From assembly GCA_051252095.1 (NCBI GenBank), contig JBPOFK010000023.1:1-27540 (forward strand): a stretch of DNA of 27,540 nucleotides, in the 5' to 3' direction. A model generated the notes under the pieces. It worked only from the letters and a program-made list of their open reading frames with translations, was not told where the DNA came from and made no database searches. Made by a program: the position numbers and the translations under genes. Each line of letters opens with the position of its first letter. Position 1 is the stretch's first letter. This stretch comes from GCA-2401735 sp051252095. GTDB taxonomy: Bacteria; Pseudomonadota; Gammaproteobacteria; Burkholderiales; Methylophilaceae. Below are positions 16,517-25,320 of the stretch, piece after piece.

Positions 16517-17530
16517 TTAATAGGGATCCGTATGTGCCTCTCCAGCACCTATAGATCCACCTGCTGGAGCAAACCCAGAAAGAGTCGCCTCAATAAAGCG
16601 GTTCTCTTCAGTACCATCGCCATTCAGCTCTTGGAATGTTTGGCGCACACGTACAGAATTTGCTAGCGCCGCCGGTGTAGCAGATGTACATGCGGTCCTG
16701 ATATAAAACATGCTTGATGCCGCTTTGCTACTACCATCGTCATCAAGGACATTCACATCACTAGTGAAATCTATCCAATTGGTGTTGATTGAAGCAGACT
16801 GTTGCGCTGCAGCTGGCACTGTTGATTGCGGCCAAGAGTCCACGCCATTAATGGAGCCAGTGAATGCAGGTGTGGTTAAAGGTAGCTCTGCAAATTCAGG
16901 TACAACAGAACTAGCCCTATGCTGCACTGCACTATAAGTGTAACCAGCGCGGTAAACATTTGATGCCGTTGACGATGCTCTCCAGTAGCCAATGTCTACT
17001 GCGCTCCCACCGAATCCCCCGCGAGCAAAGTCATTGGATTCAAAATATTGCGTGCCAGCTACTGGCAAATAGTCCGCACTTGCCGCCGAGATCATGGTGA
17101 TTTTCGCACCATAAATACATTCGAAGTTTCCACCTCCTGTTGATTTTCGCCACACATATTCCTGCATATTGCCGATGGTTTTGTTAACACCACCAGTATA
17201 AGTATTGTTGACGATGATAGGTCGATTAGCCGAAGCGATAGGGAATCTAGCAGCGCCAGTATAGGTAGAGTCAGGTGAGAAAGCCTCATTCGTTGTTACT
17301 ACATAGCAAGCATCAGCTGTATTTACCGCATCAGTAGTAGGTGAAGAACCAAAGTCTCCCGTCGGGTTACAGATTGTATAAGCGGTGGTACCTGCTGGTG
17401 AACCCGAGTAATTATAACCCGCCGCAACCGCATAACCAGTCGGTGACAATGTCACCCAATCCGCCATAACATGCGCTGATGACATACTTAATGCACTTAT
17501 AACTGCTAATTTCAGTGTAATTTGCTTCAT
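16517..17530 (-). CDS. Unrecognised Sec-exported protein, 337 residues
   Basis: A clear signal peptide (MKQITLKLAVISALSM, cleavage probably after HVMA, about residue 23) precedes a mature part rich in Ser, Thr, Gly, Ala and aromatic residues with four Cys (in TICNP, ACYVV, FECIY and TACTS) that could form two disulfides. No transmembrane anchor, lipobox, PEP-CTERM or GlyGly-CTERM tail is visible. ATG 17530 has GGAG just upstream; a 10-residue longer frame lacks support. It lies between the TonB receptor and the RTX gene, so it may be a periplasmic or secreted partner of the receptor, or a substrate of the type II-like machine. I do not recognise the family. Confidence 0.8.
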   Translation of the reverse strand: MKQITLKLAVISALSMSSAHVMADWVTLSPTGYAVAAGYNYSGSPAGTTAYTICNPTGDFGSSPTTDAVNTADACYVVTTNEAFSPDSTYTGAARFPIASANRPIIVNNTYTGGVNKTIGNMQEYVWRKSTGGGNFECIYGAKITMISAASADYLPVAGTQYFESNDFARGGFGGSAVDIGYWRASSTASNVYRAGYTYSAVQHRASSVVPEFAELPLTTPAFTGSINGVDSWPQSTVPAAAQQSASINTNWIDFTSDVNVLDDDGSSKAASSMFYIRTACTSATPAALANSVRVRQTFQELNGDGTEENRFIEATLSGFAPAGGSIGAGEAHTDPY

Positions 17531-17720
17531 TTTTATTCTCCATTCATCTAAAATAGGCAAGCATTTGTGGCTGCCTGCATCACCAATTCCCCAAATCCGT
17601 TCAAGTGCCTTGTGAGTTCTTAAATTGATTCGGTTGAATTTTTAAAGGTGGCCATAGGTGCTCTATCTGCAACCTCAATTTACAATCTTAAAATACACGT
17701 TTTCATTTATCCACATCGTT

Positions 17721-20700
17721 TTATCTGTCTGGCTTAAACTCATAGCGCAAGCTAATCCACGCGCCTCGAGGAGCACCAGGCGCAATGAAGTTAGTGCTAA
17801 GCCAGTCAGCGGAGTTGTGGTTATAACCATCAGGACCAATCGCTCCATAGACTGATGGAGAGAACGGATTTCTTCCTAACCGCCCTGCACTAAAATACTC
17901 TTTGTCGAAGAGGTTGTTTACCAGCAAGCCTAATGTCCATTCTGGCGTCAGCTTATAACTAGTTTGGAAATTAAAGGTGAAATATCCAGGGATGCTACCT
18001 GGATTGTCGGTCGGCTTTCTTGCTACACTCTTTTGTCCACCTGCAGTGTCAAATGTGTCAACAAGAGTCACACCTTTTTGGTGTTTATTATTCTCATTAC
18101 CGCGCACATAAGACTTAGAGTGTGCGATGGCCGTCAAACCCACTTGCCAAGCTGGGGTAACCTCGTAGTTTAAAGTAGCATTAAGGTTATGCCGCGATAC
18201 GCCAGGCATCGTGTCGCCAGGGCTAACCTGTATCCTGCGGCCATAGCGTGAGGTTTCAAAATTCTCATCCACAGAACTACTGTTGTCGTTAGATGCCATC
18301 ATGAAACTTTCTTCAAAAGTAGCGTCCGTCAGCGCATAATTCAGCCCGAGCTGAAATTTACCGATAACTGTGGTAATGCCAGCCTCAATACCGCGGCGAC
18401 GTGTATCACCGATGCTGGAGAAGAAACTGCGATTACCAGGAAAGGAGATTAGATAAATATCGTCTCTAAGATCAGTCTGGTAAGCCCCTATATTCCATAT
18501 AGTATTCTCACCCCATTGACCACGCATACCAATATCGAAAGTATTCGCCTTAACTTGCGGCAATGGCGGATCGCCAGAAAGTGTAGAAGGTAATGAACAT
18601 GCACGATTTTCCTGCAAACTTTTAGCAATATATCTCGGATCCTGAACTGTACCAATATTGACGGGTGTATCGTCAAATGCACATCCAAGTTCGATGACGG
18701 ATGGTGTACGCGTTCCTTGTGCCCAGTTAGCATAAAGATTAAGGCTTTCTTTTGCTTGCCAACTAACGCCCAATGAAGGGTTAAGAGAGTAGTAGCTAAA
18801 TTTTTCTTTCTCAGGTGCGTTAAGCAAATTACTGACATCGGGCAGATGATAGCCAGTAGAGGGGCAAACACCGTTGTCACAAATATTCATATTGTCAGGC
18901 ACACTCTCTAGCTGAGTTAAGTCAAAAACGCGTGACCCAAAAGTGCGGGAGGCAATTTTATTTTTGCCGTGCGTTTCGTTGTAGCGCGCAGATCCAGTGA
19001 TATGTAAGGTCTCAATTGGACTCCAAGTCTCACTGGCGTAGATGCTTTTGGTAACCTGACTACCATCGAAGTTATTATTGCTAATTTCTAGATCAGCTGC
19101 GGCGTACTGATCACGAATCTGATCCGGTGCCAGAAATGCATTGCGCTCTGCATCAAACAACCCTAATCGCTGACCGCTTTCGTAGGTAGCACTGGGCGCA
19201 TCGATTGAGGCACCTATCATAAACTTGTGCTTGGGATAGTTCCAGTTGAACTGCACAGAAGCACCATCGGTAATCTGATCAATATCATTGTTGGTCAGCA
19301 CGGCAGTTGGGGTGCCTTCAACCACACCAGGCTGCATTCCATCTAAAGATGCGGCCCCATCTACAGTGAGCGGACTATTGGTATTGGGGTCAAGTACCGA
19401 CAATGTACCACCGTCGGCAGTTCCTGCTAATACTGGATCACCACCTATACAGTCGTCTCCATTGTTGGGATTAATGATAAGCAACTGATGTTTTACCCCA
19501 TCTGGTGTGTAATAGTAATTAGGTAAAAATATGGCGCTAAACGGTTCCAGCTGACCCTCTGGAGTTGAATCAAACGCTGGCCCATTCCAGTTCGCAAAGT
19601 AGGAAGTTTCACCGTTAGAGTAGGGCTCTATTCCACCAGGTGGAAGTTCAGGAGACTGCCCTGCCTGAGGACTAAACAAAAGAGCCTGACGATAATTTTT
19701 CCAAACATCAAATAGAGTTTTGGCATAGTCTACATAATAATCTGGCAGCTCAGCATTAAAACTCAGCAGCGAAAGGTTAGGGGTGCCGTTGATAAAAAGA
19801 TCCTGCACGAAAGGCGTACTAAAAATATCCCCATTCGGCGCATCCAATACATAATAATCGGGCAAACCATATTCATTAGTACTGTTGAATAAACAGGTGA
19901 ACTGCTCGCCTGGCGCCAGTGCCCGACGGAAAAATCCTTCCTGATGTTCGGTATAGACATCTGCGCCAAGCGATTTACGCTTGCTATTACGTCGGTAGGC
20001 TTGTGCGGTAATCGTAAAGTTATCATTAACAAAATAGCTCCCCGATAGCTGAAATTGTTGGAGTCTATTCTTAGTGGTATCAGGGCTAGTAAATACGCCA
20101 TTTCGATTTCGTGCATACTCTTCACTAGGGATTAAACCGTTGCCAACTAAATCGTTACCGACAAGTAAGGTACTTAAACTAAGGTCAAGCTTATCCCCAC
20201 GGTAACTGGCTTTACCAAAAAATTGATTGACTTCACTTGGTGAGTTCTCACGCCAGCCATCTTCCAGAAAGAAATTCCCTGCACCGAACAAGGCAATAAC
20301 ACCATTGTTCCAGCCACCATCAACCTGTAACTGTTTACGTCCAAATGAGCCTGCCAACACTTCTGCATTAGCCCCATTATTATTAAAGCCATCTTTTGTT
20401 TTTAGTGCAAAAGCACCACCTAATGTACCCAAACCAAAGATAGGATTTGAGCCAGGAAAAACATCAACGCCAGCTAACGCATTCATAGGAATCATGTCCC
20501 AATTGACGACATCACCAAACGGTTCATTAACGCGAATACCGTCAAAAAAGACAGATAAACCTTGTGGAGTACCAATTTGCGGGCCGGCAGTAAAGCCACG
20601 ATATTGCACATCCATCTGAAACGGGTTGCCTTGATAGTCATTGACGTTGACTGACTGCAATTTCTTATTCATTAAATCGGTAATACTTAATGAATGGGAT

Positions 20701-21209
20701 TCTTTAATTTCTTTGGCCGTGATGCTTTGTACATTGCCAGGGATTTCTTCTTTGGTGAGACCAAGACCAGGTAGAGGACCAATTTCATAGAAGCGCTTAG
20801 CGCGGACTTGCACTTCTTCTAAGTTTAGATTTGTTTCTTTATTTTCTTGTGCTTGGGCTGCTTTTACTAGTGTAAACTCGCCTTGATCATTATTGACGAC
20901 TACAAGACCAGTCCCTTGCAATAATGCTTTAAAGCCTTCCGTGATGCTATATTGACCTTTCAACCCGTTGCTGACTTTGCCTTGCGTCAATTGCGGGTCA
21001 AACACCAAAGTCACCCCTGCTTTTTGTGCATACTGATTAAGTGCTTGCGTTAACGTCCCTGCGTAAATATTGTAATTAAGACTTTTTTGATCTAACTGAT
21101 AAAGCTCTTTTGCATCTGTGCTCATCAATGTTTCAGCTGCACAGTTAAGTTGCCCCAATGAAAGCAACACTCCCCCGAGTATCAGTTTTTGATATGGCTT
21201 GTTTTGCAC
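17721..21209 (-). CDS. TonB-dependent receptor with STN signalling domain (FecA-type transducer)
   Basis: The 1162-residue outer-membrane receptor imports an unknown ligand, probably a metal chelate. A signal peptide (about 1-25) is followed by an STN domain (about 46-115) that contacts a FecR-type regulator, a TonB-box-like LEEVQV (130-135), the plug (about 150-275, with VQYRGF and FFDGIRVNEPFGD) and the beta barrel ending WISLRYEFKPDR. Residues about 425-650 form a long Gly/Asn/Pro-rich insertion with two Cys (439, 587), probably a large extracellular loop; this makes it longer than FecA. The start is GTG at 21209 with GAGGAA 6 bases upstream. It lies downstream of the sigma and anti-sigma genes, the usual order of FecIRA systems. 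The ligand cannot be read from the sequence. Confidence 0.93.
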   Translation of the reverse strand: MQNKPYQKLILGGVLLSLGQLNCAAETLMSTDAKELYQLDQKSLNYNIYAGTLTQALNQYAQKAGVTLVFDPQLTQGKVSNGLKGQYSITEGFKALLQGTGLVVVNNDQGEFTLVKAAQAQENKETNLNLEEVQVRAKRFYEIGPLPGLGLTKEEIPGNVQSITAKEIKESHSLSITDLMNKKLQSVNVNDYQGNPFQMDVQYRGFTAGPQIGTPQGLSVFFDGIRVNEPFGDVVNWDMIPMNALAGVDVFPGSNPIFGLGTLGGAFALKTKDGFNNNGANAEVLAGSFGRKQLQVDGGWNNGVIALFGAGNFFLEDGWRENSPSEVNQFFGKASYRGDKLDLSLSTLLVGNDLVGNGLIPSEEYARNRNGVFTSPDTTKNRLQQFQLSGSYFVNDNFTITAQAYRRNSKRKSLGADVYTEHQEGFFRRALAPGEQFTCLFNSTNEYGLPDYYVLDAPNGDIFSTPFVQDLFINGTPNLSLLSFNAELPDYYVDYAKTLFDVWKNYRQALLFSPQAGQSPELPPGGIEPYSNGETSYFANWNGPAFDSTPEGQLEPFSAIFLPNYYYTPDGVKHQLLIINPNNGDDCIGGDPVLAGTADGGTLSVLDPNTNSPLTVDGAASLDGMQPGVVEGTPTAVLTNNDIDQITDGASVQFNWNYPKHKFMIGASIDAPSATYESGQRLGLFDAERNAFLAPDQIRDQYAAADLEISNNNFDGSQVTKSIYASETWSPIETLHITGSARYNETHGKNKIASRTFGSRVFDLTQLESVPDNMNICDNGVCPSTGYHLPDVSNLLNAPEKEKFSYYSLNPSLGVSWQAKESLNLYANWAQGTRTPSVIELGCAFDDTPVNIGTVQDPRYIAKSLQENRACSLPSTLSGDPPLPQVKANTFDIGMRGQWGENTIWNIGAYQTDLRDDIYLISFPGNRSFFSSIGDTRRRGIEAGITTVIGKFQLGLNYALTDATFEESFMMASNDNSSSVDENFETSRYGRRIQVSPGDTMPGVSRHNLNATLNYEVTPAWQVGLTAIAHSKSYVRGNENNKHQKGVTLVDTFDTAGGQKSVARKPTDNPGSIPGYFTFNFQTSYKLTPEWTLGLLVNNLFDKEYFSAGRLGRNPFSPSVYGAIGPDGYNHNSADWLSTNFIAPGAPRGAWISLRYEFKPDR

Positions 21210-21310
21210 TTATCGTTCCTCATATTTATCTCTTTTATATAAAGTTATTGGTCTTATACAAAGGTTGACGAACGAAAAGTGCTGATAGACAGTAATTACT
21301 TAGAAATGAT

Positions 21311-21332
21311 AAAAATCGGGAGTTTTTCCCAA
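21311..21332 (-). terminator. Likely terminator between the FecR-type gene and the receptor gene
   Basis: On the minus strand TTGGGA-AAAAC-TCCCGA (6 base pairs, one G-U) is followed by TTTTT, starting 3 bases after the FecR-type stop. It would end the sigma/anti-sigma transcript and leave the receptor under its own promoter, as is common for FecI-controlled receptors. The stem is short. Confidence 0.55.
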
Positions 21333-21335
21333 TCG

Positions 21336-22340
21336 TTATTGAGAACTAATCTGAATAGTATCTAAATCGACTTGATTAATTTGCAAGTTAAATTGATTTG
21401 CTAGTATTTCAAATGCATGTGGAATATTATTAACAGGCAGAACCCCAGATACTTTAATATGGTTGAGCTCGTCAATTGAAAAAATTATTTCGGCTTGGCT
21501 ATAGCGTTGCAGTTGTGCTAATACGGTTGGCAATGGCTGATTATCAATAACAATTGAGCCATTTACCCAACCAGAAATAGTGTTCACATCTACATCACTT
21601 ACATTACCTATGGAGTCATTAGTAATATTGATGCCCTGTCCTGGGTACAATACGGTGCATTTTCTGTGGGATGCATTAGAAAAGAGATGACTGAAAGCTG
21701 AAGGTTGATTACATGCTTTGACCTTTGATTCAATCATCGCGATATGGGTTGAACCATTTTCCAGATTTACGTTAAATTGTGTTCCGAGTGCTTCTGCATC
21801 CCCATGCTCAGTTATCACGAGGAATGGTCTGGAAGCATCTTTGCTTACATCGACAAACACTTCACCTTTATACAATTTGATAATGCGCTGCTGTTGGTCG
21901 AACGCTACATCCAACGCAGTATTAGTGTTCATAGTGAGCTTACTTTGATCTGGTAAAACGATTGTTTTAATTTCACCAATCTCAGTTTTATTGTCTGCCA
22001 TCACCACTTTAGCTGGTGATGTTTGTAAACCTATGTATGTGGCTATTAGCAAGATAATGCTGAAGGCAATACCATGTATATTTTTACGTTTAGTTAACTT
22101 ATGGTCTGTCTTTAAGACAGAGGCAATACTTTTTCCTGCAGCTTTTGCATCAACACCATCTAGTGGTCGGAATATCTTTTCTATTCTTTCATACGCCTTT
22201 GCATGTGAGGCATCTTGTGAAATCCACTCATCAAATTTGGCTTTTAAGTCAGAATCTGTTTGGGCTGCATTGATTTGCAGATACCATGATATGGCCTGCT
22301 CTACAATACTCTGTGGAACTTGTGTAAATACCTTTTCCAT
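21336..22340 (-). CDS. FecR-type anti-sigma / sigma regulator
   Basis: A 334-residue inner-membrane regulator. The cytoplasmic N-terminal domain (about 10-48, with AISWYLQI and DEWISQDASHAKAYERI) binds the ECF sigma factor. One membrane helix lies at about 89-106 (HGIAFSIILLIATYIGL). The periplasmic FecR domain (about 120-200, with TIVLPDQSKLTMNTNTAL and GEVFVDV) is followed by a C-terminal STN-like part (about 260-330) that receives the signal from the receptor. The gene follows the sigma gene by 17 bases, so both are one transcript. Confidence 0.94.
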   Translation of the reverse strand: MEKVFTQVPQSIVEQAISWYLQINAAQTDSDLKAKFDEWISQDASHAKAYERIEKIFRPLDGVDAKAAGKSIASVLKTDHKLTKRKNIHGIAFSIILLIATYIGLQTSPAKVVMADNKTEIGEIKTIVLPDQSKLTMNTNTALDVAFDQQQRIIKLYKGEVFVDVSKDASRPFLVITEHGDAEALGTQFNVNLENGSTHIAMIESKVKACNQPSAFSHLFSNASHRKCTVLYPGQGINITNDSIGNVSDVDVNTISGWVNGSIVIDNQPLPTVLAQLQRYSQAEIIFSIDELNHIKVSGVLPVNNIPHAFEILANQFNLQINQVDLDTIQISSQ

Positions 22341-22357
22341 ATTGCGTTTTCAGTAAT

Positions 22358-22882
22358 TTAACGCGCTGCGCCATCTTCATATATAACTTGGTAGCAATGC
22401 AGCATAGCCTTAGCTATATATTGCTTAACCATACTTGCTGAAACACCAAGCTGCTCACCAATTGCCTCATAGGTAAGCCCCTCTAATCGACACATTAAAA
22501 AGGCACGATAAACTTTTTCAGGCAACCCTTCTAACATTTTTGCAATTTCATTGAGTGTTTCTATCGCCTCACTAATACAGTCGGGCGATGCGGCAACTTC
22601 ACTCTGCTGGTAACTCAATGCCTCGACATAGGCAGCTTCTAAATTACGTTTACGTACTAAATCAATGATAAGTCTAGTAGCTGTTGTAGTGAGGTAAGCC
22701 CGAGGTTCCTCAATATTGGTCAGCTCTTGATGATAAATGACCTTAATCATAGTATCTTGCGCAATATCTGATGCGTCAAAAACACAAGACATTTTTTTGC
22801 GCAACCATCCATTCAGCCATTTGTTATGCTCTAAGTAAAAATCACGCGCTATAGTTTGGTTAATTGTGACAGCATGTTGCAT
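22358..22882 (-). CDS. FecI-type ECF RNA polymerase sigma factor
   Basis: A 174-residue ECF sigma factor. Region 2 includes DASDIAQDTMIKVIYH and PRAYLTTTATRLIIDLVRKR; region 4 has the LEGLTYEAIGEQLGVSASMV helix-turn-helix. No region 3 is present, as expected for ECF factors. It is held by the adjacent FecR-type protein and should direct transcription of the receptor gene, possibly the exported proteins too. ATG 22882 has GAGG about 9 bases upstream. Iron-dependent control by Fur is usual for this family, but I could not find a convincing Fur box upstream. Confidence 0.94.
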   Translation of the reverse strand: MQHAVTINQTIARDFYLEHNKWLNGWLRKKMSCVFDASDIAQDTMIKVIYHQELTNIEEPRAYLTTTATRLIIDLVRKRNLEAAYVEALSYQQSEVAASPDCISEAIETLNEIAKMLEGLPEKVYRAFLMCRLEGLTYEAIGEQLGVSASMVKQYIAKAMLHCYQVIYEDGAAR

Positions 22883-23165
22883 TTAACTTTACCTCACAGA
22901 ATTATTTTTGTGTATTTAAAGCAAGCAATAACTGTGCTAAATTAAGAAAAATATTAACTATATGAATTCATTAATAAATTTAGAATATTATAAATGGAAT
23001 AGTTCTCAATTAGGTTTCTTTCAACCACCAGTGGTGGTTTAGTATCCAAAGAGGGATGAATCAATTAATTGCTATTTATTCACTAAACCTCAATCAATTT
23101 CGACATGAAATATCGCTTAAAATCAAAAACTCTTTTAAAAAACTTATTACTATATTCAAGGCAAC
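22883..23165. other. AT-rich gap between the phage-like genes and the sigma factor gene
   Basis: This 283-base stretch contains the presumed promoter of the sigma gene and an inverted repeat at 23023-23039 (AACCACCA-G-TGGTGGTT). I find no copy of the tRNA-Arg attachment core, no tRNA, and no large terminase gene that would normally follow the DUF2280 gene. A 26-codon plus-strand ORF (22962-23042) has no good start signal. It could be a junction between phage-like DNA and other DNA. Confidence 0.5.
23023..23039. repeat. Short inverted repeat
   Basis: AACCACCA and TGGTGGTT are perfectly complementary with one base between. No T-run follows on either strand. It may be an operator or a weak terminator of the phage-like operon. 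Confidence 0.4.
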
Positions 23166-23711
23166 TTAATCACGACTTATTAATTTTCTCTTTGTTATTA
23201 CCTCAGTTTTCTTGGGCTTTGTTGTAACCTTCTCAACTTCTTCATATTCACCTTCAATATCATGTACAACTGGTATAGATGTTCCACAGATTTGTTGGTA
23301 AAAATCAAACCATGGTGTTTTTGAATCGCTACTCAAGTTAACTTTATTGGTAAATAAACCACCTTCTTCTTTAGCTACTTGTTCCAGTAGCTTTTTGGCT
23401 AATATAGCATTTCCTGATTTAACGGCTTTTAAATAAAGCTTTTCCAACTCTCTTACTCGTACAGATTTATTAGCAATTGGTGTCTCGTAAAAGTTATCAA
23501 GAAAATTCTTTCTAGAGTTGTAGAAGTACTCTTTCAGATTAGCTCCAAGTTCTCTTCCTTTATGGGAGGTTGGGTCATAGAATCCTACATGGCCACGGTC
23601 AAGATCTATACCGAACTCTTCTTTTACTGCTACAGCAACTTCAGATGCAGTATCGAACCAAGCCAGACGCTGAACTATGAATAACTTAACATGTTGTTTA
23701 AGTCTTGCCAT
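23166..23711 (-). CDS. DUF2280 phage protein (small-terminase-like)
   Basis: This 181-residue protein begins MARLKQHVKLFIVQRLAWFD and continues TASEVAVAVKEEFGIDLDRGHVGFYDP, then IANKSVRVRELEKLY. That is the pattern I associate with DUF2280 phage proteins, often found just before the large terminase subunit. The N-terminal part looks like a helix-turn-helix that could bind DNA. The C-terminus is basic (KPKKTEVITKRK). I chose ATG 23711 because it begins the conserved part; a 21-residue longer frame would overlap the upstream gene. No Shine-Dalgarno site is obvious. No large terminase follows, so the phage module is incomplete. Confidence 0.78.
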   Translation of the reverse strand: MARLKQHVKLFIVQRLAWFDTASEVAVAVKEEFGIDLDRGHVGFYDPTSHKGRELGANLKEYFYNSRKNFLDNFYETPIANKSVRVRELEKLYLKAVKSGNAILAKKLLEQVAKEEGGLFTNKVNLSSDSKTPWFDFYQQICGTSIPVVHDIEGEYEEVEKVTTKPKKTEVITKRKLISRD

Positions 23712-23733
23712 CGTGTAAGTGAGTGTAAGATGA

Positions 23734-24036
23734 TTAGTGAAGTGGCTTAGATTTGAGCTTGTTGCGTTCATCATCTAGAAGCTGATGCGCCATTTGCATT
23801 TTCTGTTTGCTAACCTCATCCAACTTACCTTCTGACAGTAAAGTCTCCATTTTAATTATTTCACTTTCAATCTCTTTTATTGTTTCTTCAAAATCATTCA
23901 TAGCTGATTTGAGTTTTCTATTTTGCTCATCGAGTTTATCAACCAGGTGATCCATACCAAATATTCTGCAAAATGTAATAAACACTAAAAATTCTTCAAC
24001 TCCCTCATCGGAGTTTGTACTTTTTATTGATTCCAT
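23734..24036 (-). CDS. Small coiled-coil protein of the phage-like element
   Basis: The protein has 100 residues. After a short hydrophobic segment (EEFLVFITFCRIFGM) it is almost entirely charged heptad-like helix (about residues 30-98, KLDEQNRKLKS through LLDDERNKLKSK), predicting a coiled-coil oligomer. I do not recognise the family. The start may be ATG 24036, with GAGG about 9 bases upstream, or ATG 24045, which lies directly against that site. It sits between the DUF1376 and DUF2280 genes and is probably part of the same transcript. Confidence 0.6.
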   Translation of the reverse strand: MESIKSTNSDEGVEEFLVFITFCRIFGMDHLVDKLDEQNRKLKSAMNDFEETIKEIESEIIKMETLLSEGKLDEVSKQKMQMAHQLLDDERNKLKSKPLH

Positions 24037-24081
24037 TTTACTCATCCTCTATTAAGATCGATATGTCTTATATAACTAAAA

Positions 24082-24960
24082 TCATGCTCTTTTCCCATCA
24101 AAATCTGCGCGTGCTTTATTGACCATGGCTTCGGTAACTTTGAAATGTTTGTATACTTTTTGCTTCAAATAGGGAAACGCCAAGTCCATATCTAAGCCGA
24201 TTTCTCTAGCTTTGGCCTCAATACCTGATGCATGTACATACCAAACAGGATATTTATTACCGAAATCTCCTTTTATAACACTCGAATTTTCTGCATCTCT
24301 TCTTGCACCTTCAACAGCACCAAGTAAATACGCAAACGTACGTTTAGATGAATCAATGATTGTTGTTGCTTTGTCAATAAATTCACGCTCAGTTGCTCCT
24401 GCATTTAGCATTCTGATAAATTTCGGATTAGACGGATTAACACCTGAAAACCCTATTTCGTGAAGTTTTTTACAAATCAAACCTGCGAGCATTGGTGGGT
24501 TATTTACTACACTCTCTTTATTTAGTTCTTGGTTTTTGGTTCTTGGTTCTTGGTTAGGGTTTAATTCGCTTTCACTTGGGTTAGCGTTTGTTAACCCACT
24601 GGGTTTTAGTTGGGTTTTATTTTCACTGTTTTTATTAGGATTTTTTGGTCTACCACCTTTTTTGCCGTTTATTTTATTTGTTTCTGCTTTTGCGTGATAT
24701 TCATTTAATGCGTTATCAATCCTCCTTTGTTTCCATACTTCATCTTCTAAAATAAAGAAATCATTTAGAACATTTTCTAGCTGAGTTTCTTGGTCTAAAC
24801 CTAATGATAACCAACGTAAAACCAGTTGGGTTTTATTTGGTATCGGCTTTTCATCAAGGTAATACCAGTCCATTAATGAGCGGTAAATGTAATGCTCTAT
24901 TGGGGTAAGGTGTGCTGTCGTTCTTCTGTAGTCCCCTACGTTAAATTGGTAATAATGCAT
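24082..24960 (-). CDS. DUF1376/YdaU-type phage replication protein
   Basis: The 292-residue protein carries an N-terminal DUF1376 domain (about 1-95: MHYYQFNVGDYRRTTAHLT, YRSLMDWYYLDEKPIP, RRIDNALNEY). These occur in prophage replication regions, as in YdaU. A basic, Asn/Pro/Lys-rich linker (about 95-155) includes KGGRPKNPNKN and a segment encoded by 7-base tandem repeats. The C-terminal part has a helical domain (FIRMLNAGATEREFIDKA, FAYLLGAVEGARRDA) like those in phage replication proteins that recruit helicase. ATG 24960 has AAGGA about 7 bases upstream. Confidence 0.8.
   Translation of the reverse strand: MHYYQFNVGDYRRTTAHLTPIEHYIYRSLMDWYYLDEKPIPNKTQLVLRWLSLGLDQETQLENVLNDFFILEDEVWKQRRIDNALNEYHAKAETNKINGKKGGRPKNPNKNSENKTQLKPSGLTNANPSESELNPNQEPRTKNQELNKESVVNNPPMLAGLICKKLHEIGFSGVNPSNPKFIRMLNAGATEREFIDKATTIIDSSKRTFAYLLGAVEGARRDAENSSVIKGDFGNKYPVWYVHASGIEAKAREIGLDMDLAFPYLKQKVYKHFKVTEAMVNKARADFDGKRA
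24526..24553. repeat. Four tandem copies of a 7-base unit inside the DUF1376-type gene
   Basis: Plus-strand TTCTTGG, TTTTTGG, TTCTTGG, TTCTTGG in a row (one base differs in copy two). Because the unit is not a multiple of three, a change of copy number shifts the reading frame in the protein's linker. More imperfect GGTT-rich sequence surrounds it. Confidence 0.75.
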
Positions 24961-25053
24961 AGCATCGTCCTTTTTTCGTCAAACCAGTTGTATCTTTTAT
25001 TAGCCTTTGTACTTAATCATGAAACACTTGCAAGCTTTAGATAATATTCACAA

Positions 25054-25248
25054 TTATCCCTGCGCAATTTTTTCAATCAGCTCTCGAATATCCTCAGCAC
25101 GCCAGAAGGTGGCGCCTCCATGTTTTATAGATTTAGGATATTTCCCACTTTTCACTCCAGCCCACCACCCGGACTTCGATATCGGTATAATTTGTAAAAC
25201 TTGAGGTAATCTCAAAAAACCTGTGTCAGGTAATGTCTTTGTTTGCAT
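25054..25248 (-). CDS. AlpA-family phage transcriptional regulator
   Basis: A 64-residue MerR/excisionase-type winged helix protein: GFLRLPQVLQIIPISKSGWW is the recognition half, and SIKHGGATFWRAEDIRELIEK the wing and C-terminal helix, the standard AlpA pattern. AlpA proteins activate or repress integrase and excision genes in P4-like elements. I chose ATG 25248, with AAAGGAG about 9 bases upstream and the family's usual length; a longer in-frame version to 25308 lacks support. It lies upstream of the DUF1376-type gene. Confidence 0.87.
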   Translation of the reverse strand: MQTKTLPDTGFLRLPQVLQIIPISKSGWWAGVKSGKYPKSIKHGGATFWRAEDIRELIEKIAQG

Positions 25249-25320
25249 TTCAATAGTCTCCTTTGTTGCCTTGTGGACTATTTTTACGCAAATAATTTGG
25301 GAAAACACAATTTTTTATTT

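Noticed and set aside
21210..21310. FecI-type promoter ahead of the receptor gene
   Set aside because: A GGGAAAAA segment and later TCATTT could be read as -35 and -10, but these overlap the terminator and the consensus is too loose to call.
22940..22985. Possible Fur box around the ATGAATTCAT palindrome upstream of the sigma gene
   Set aside because: The half sites are one base too close and the flanks do not match the 19-base consensus.
22962..23042. 26-codon plus-strand ORF in the gap before the sigma factor gene
   Set aside because: No convincing ribosome-binding site, and it overlaps the inverted repeat; chance ORF in AT-rich DNA.
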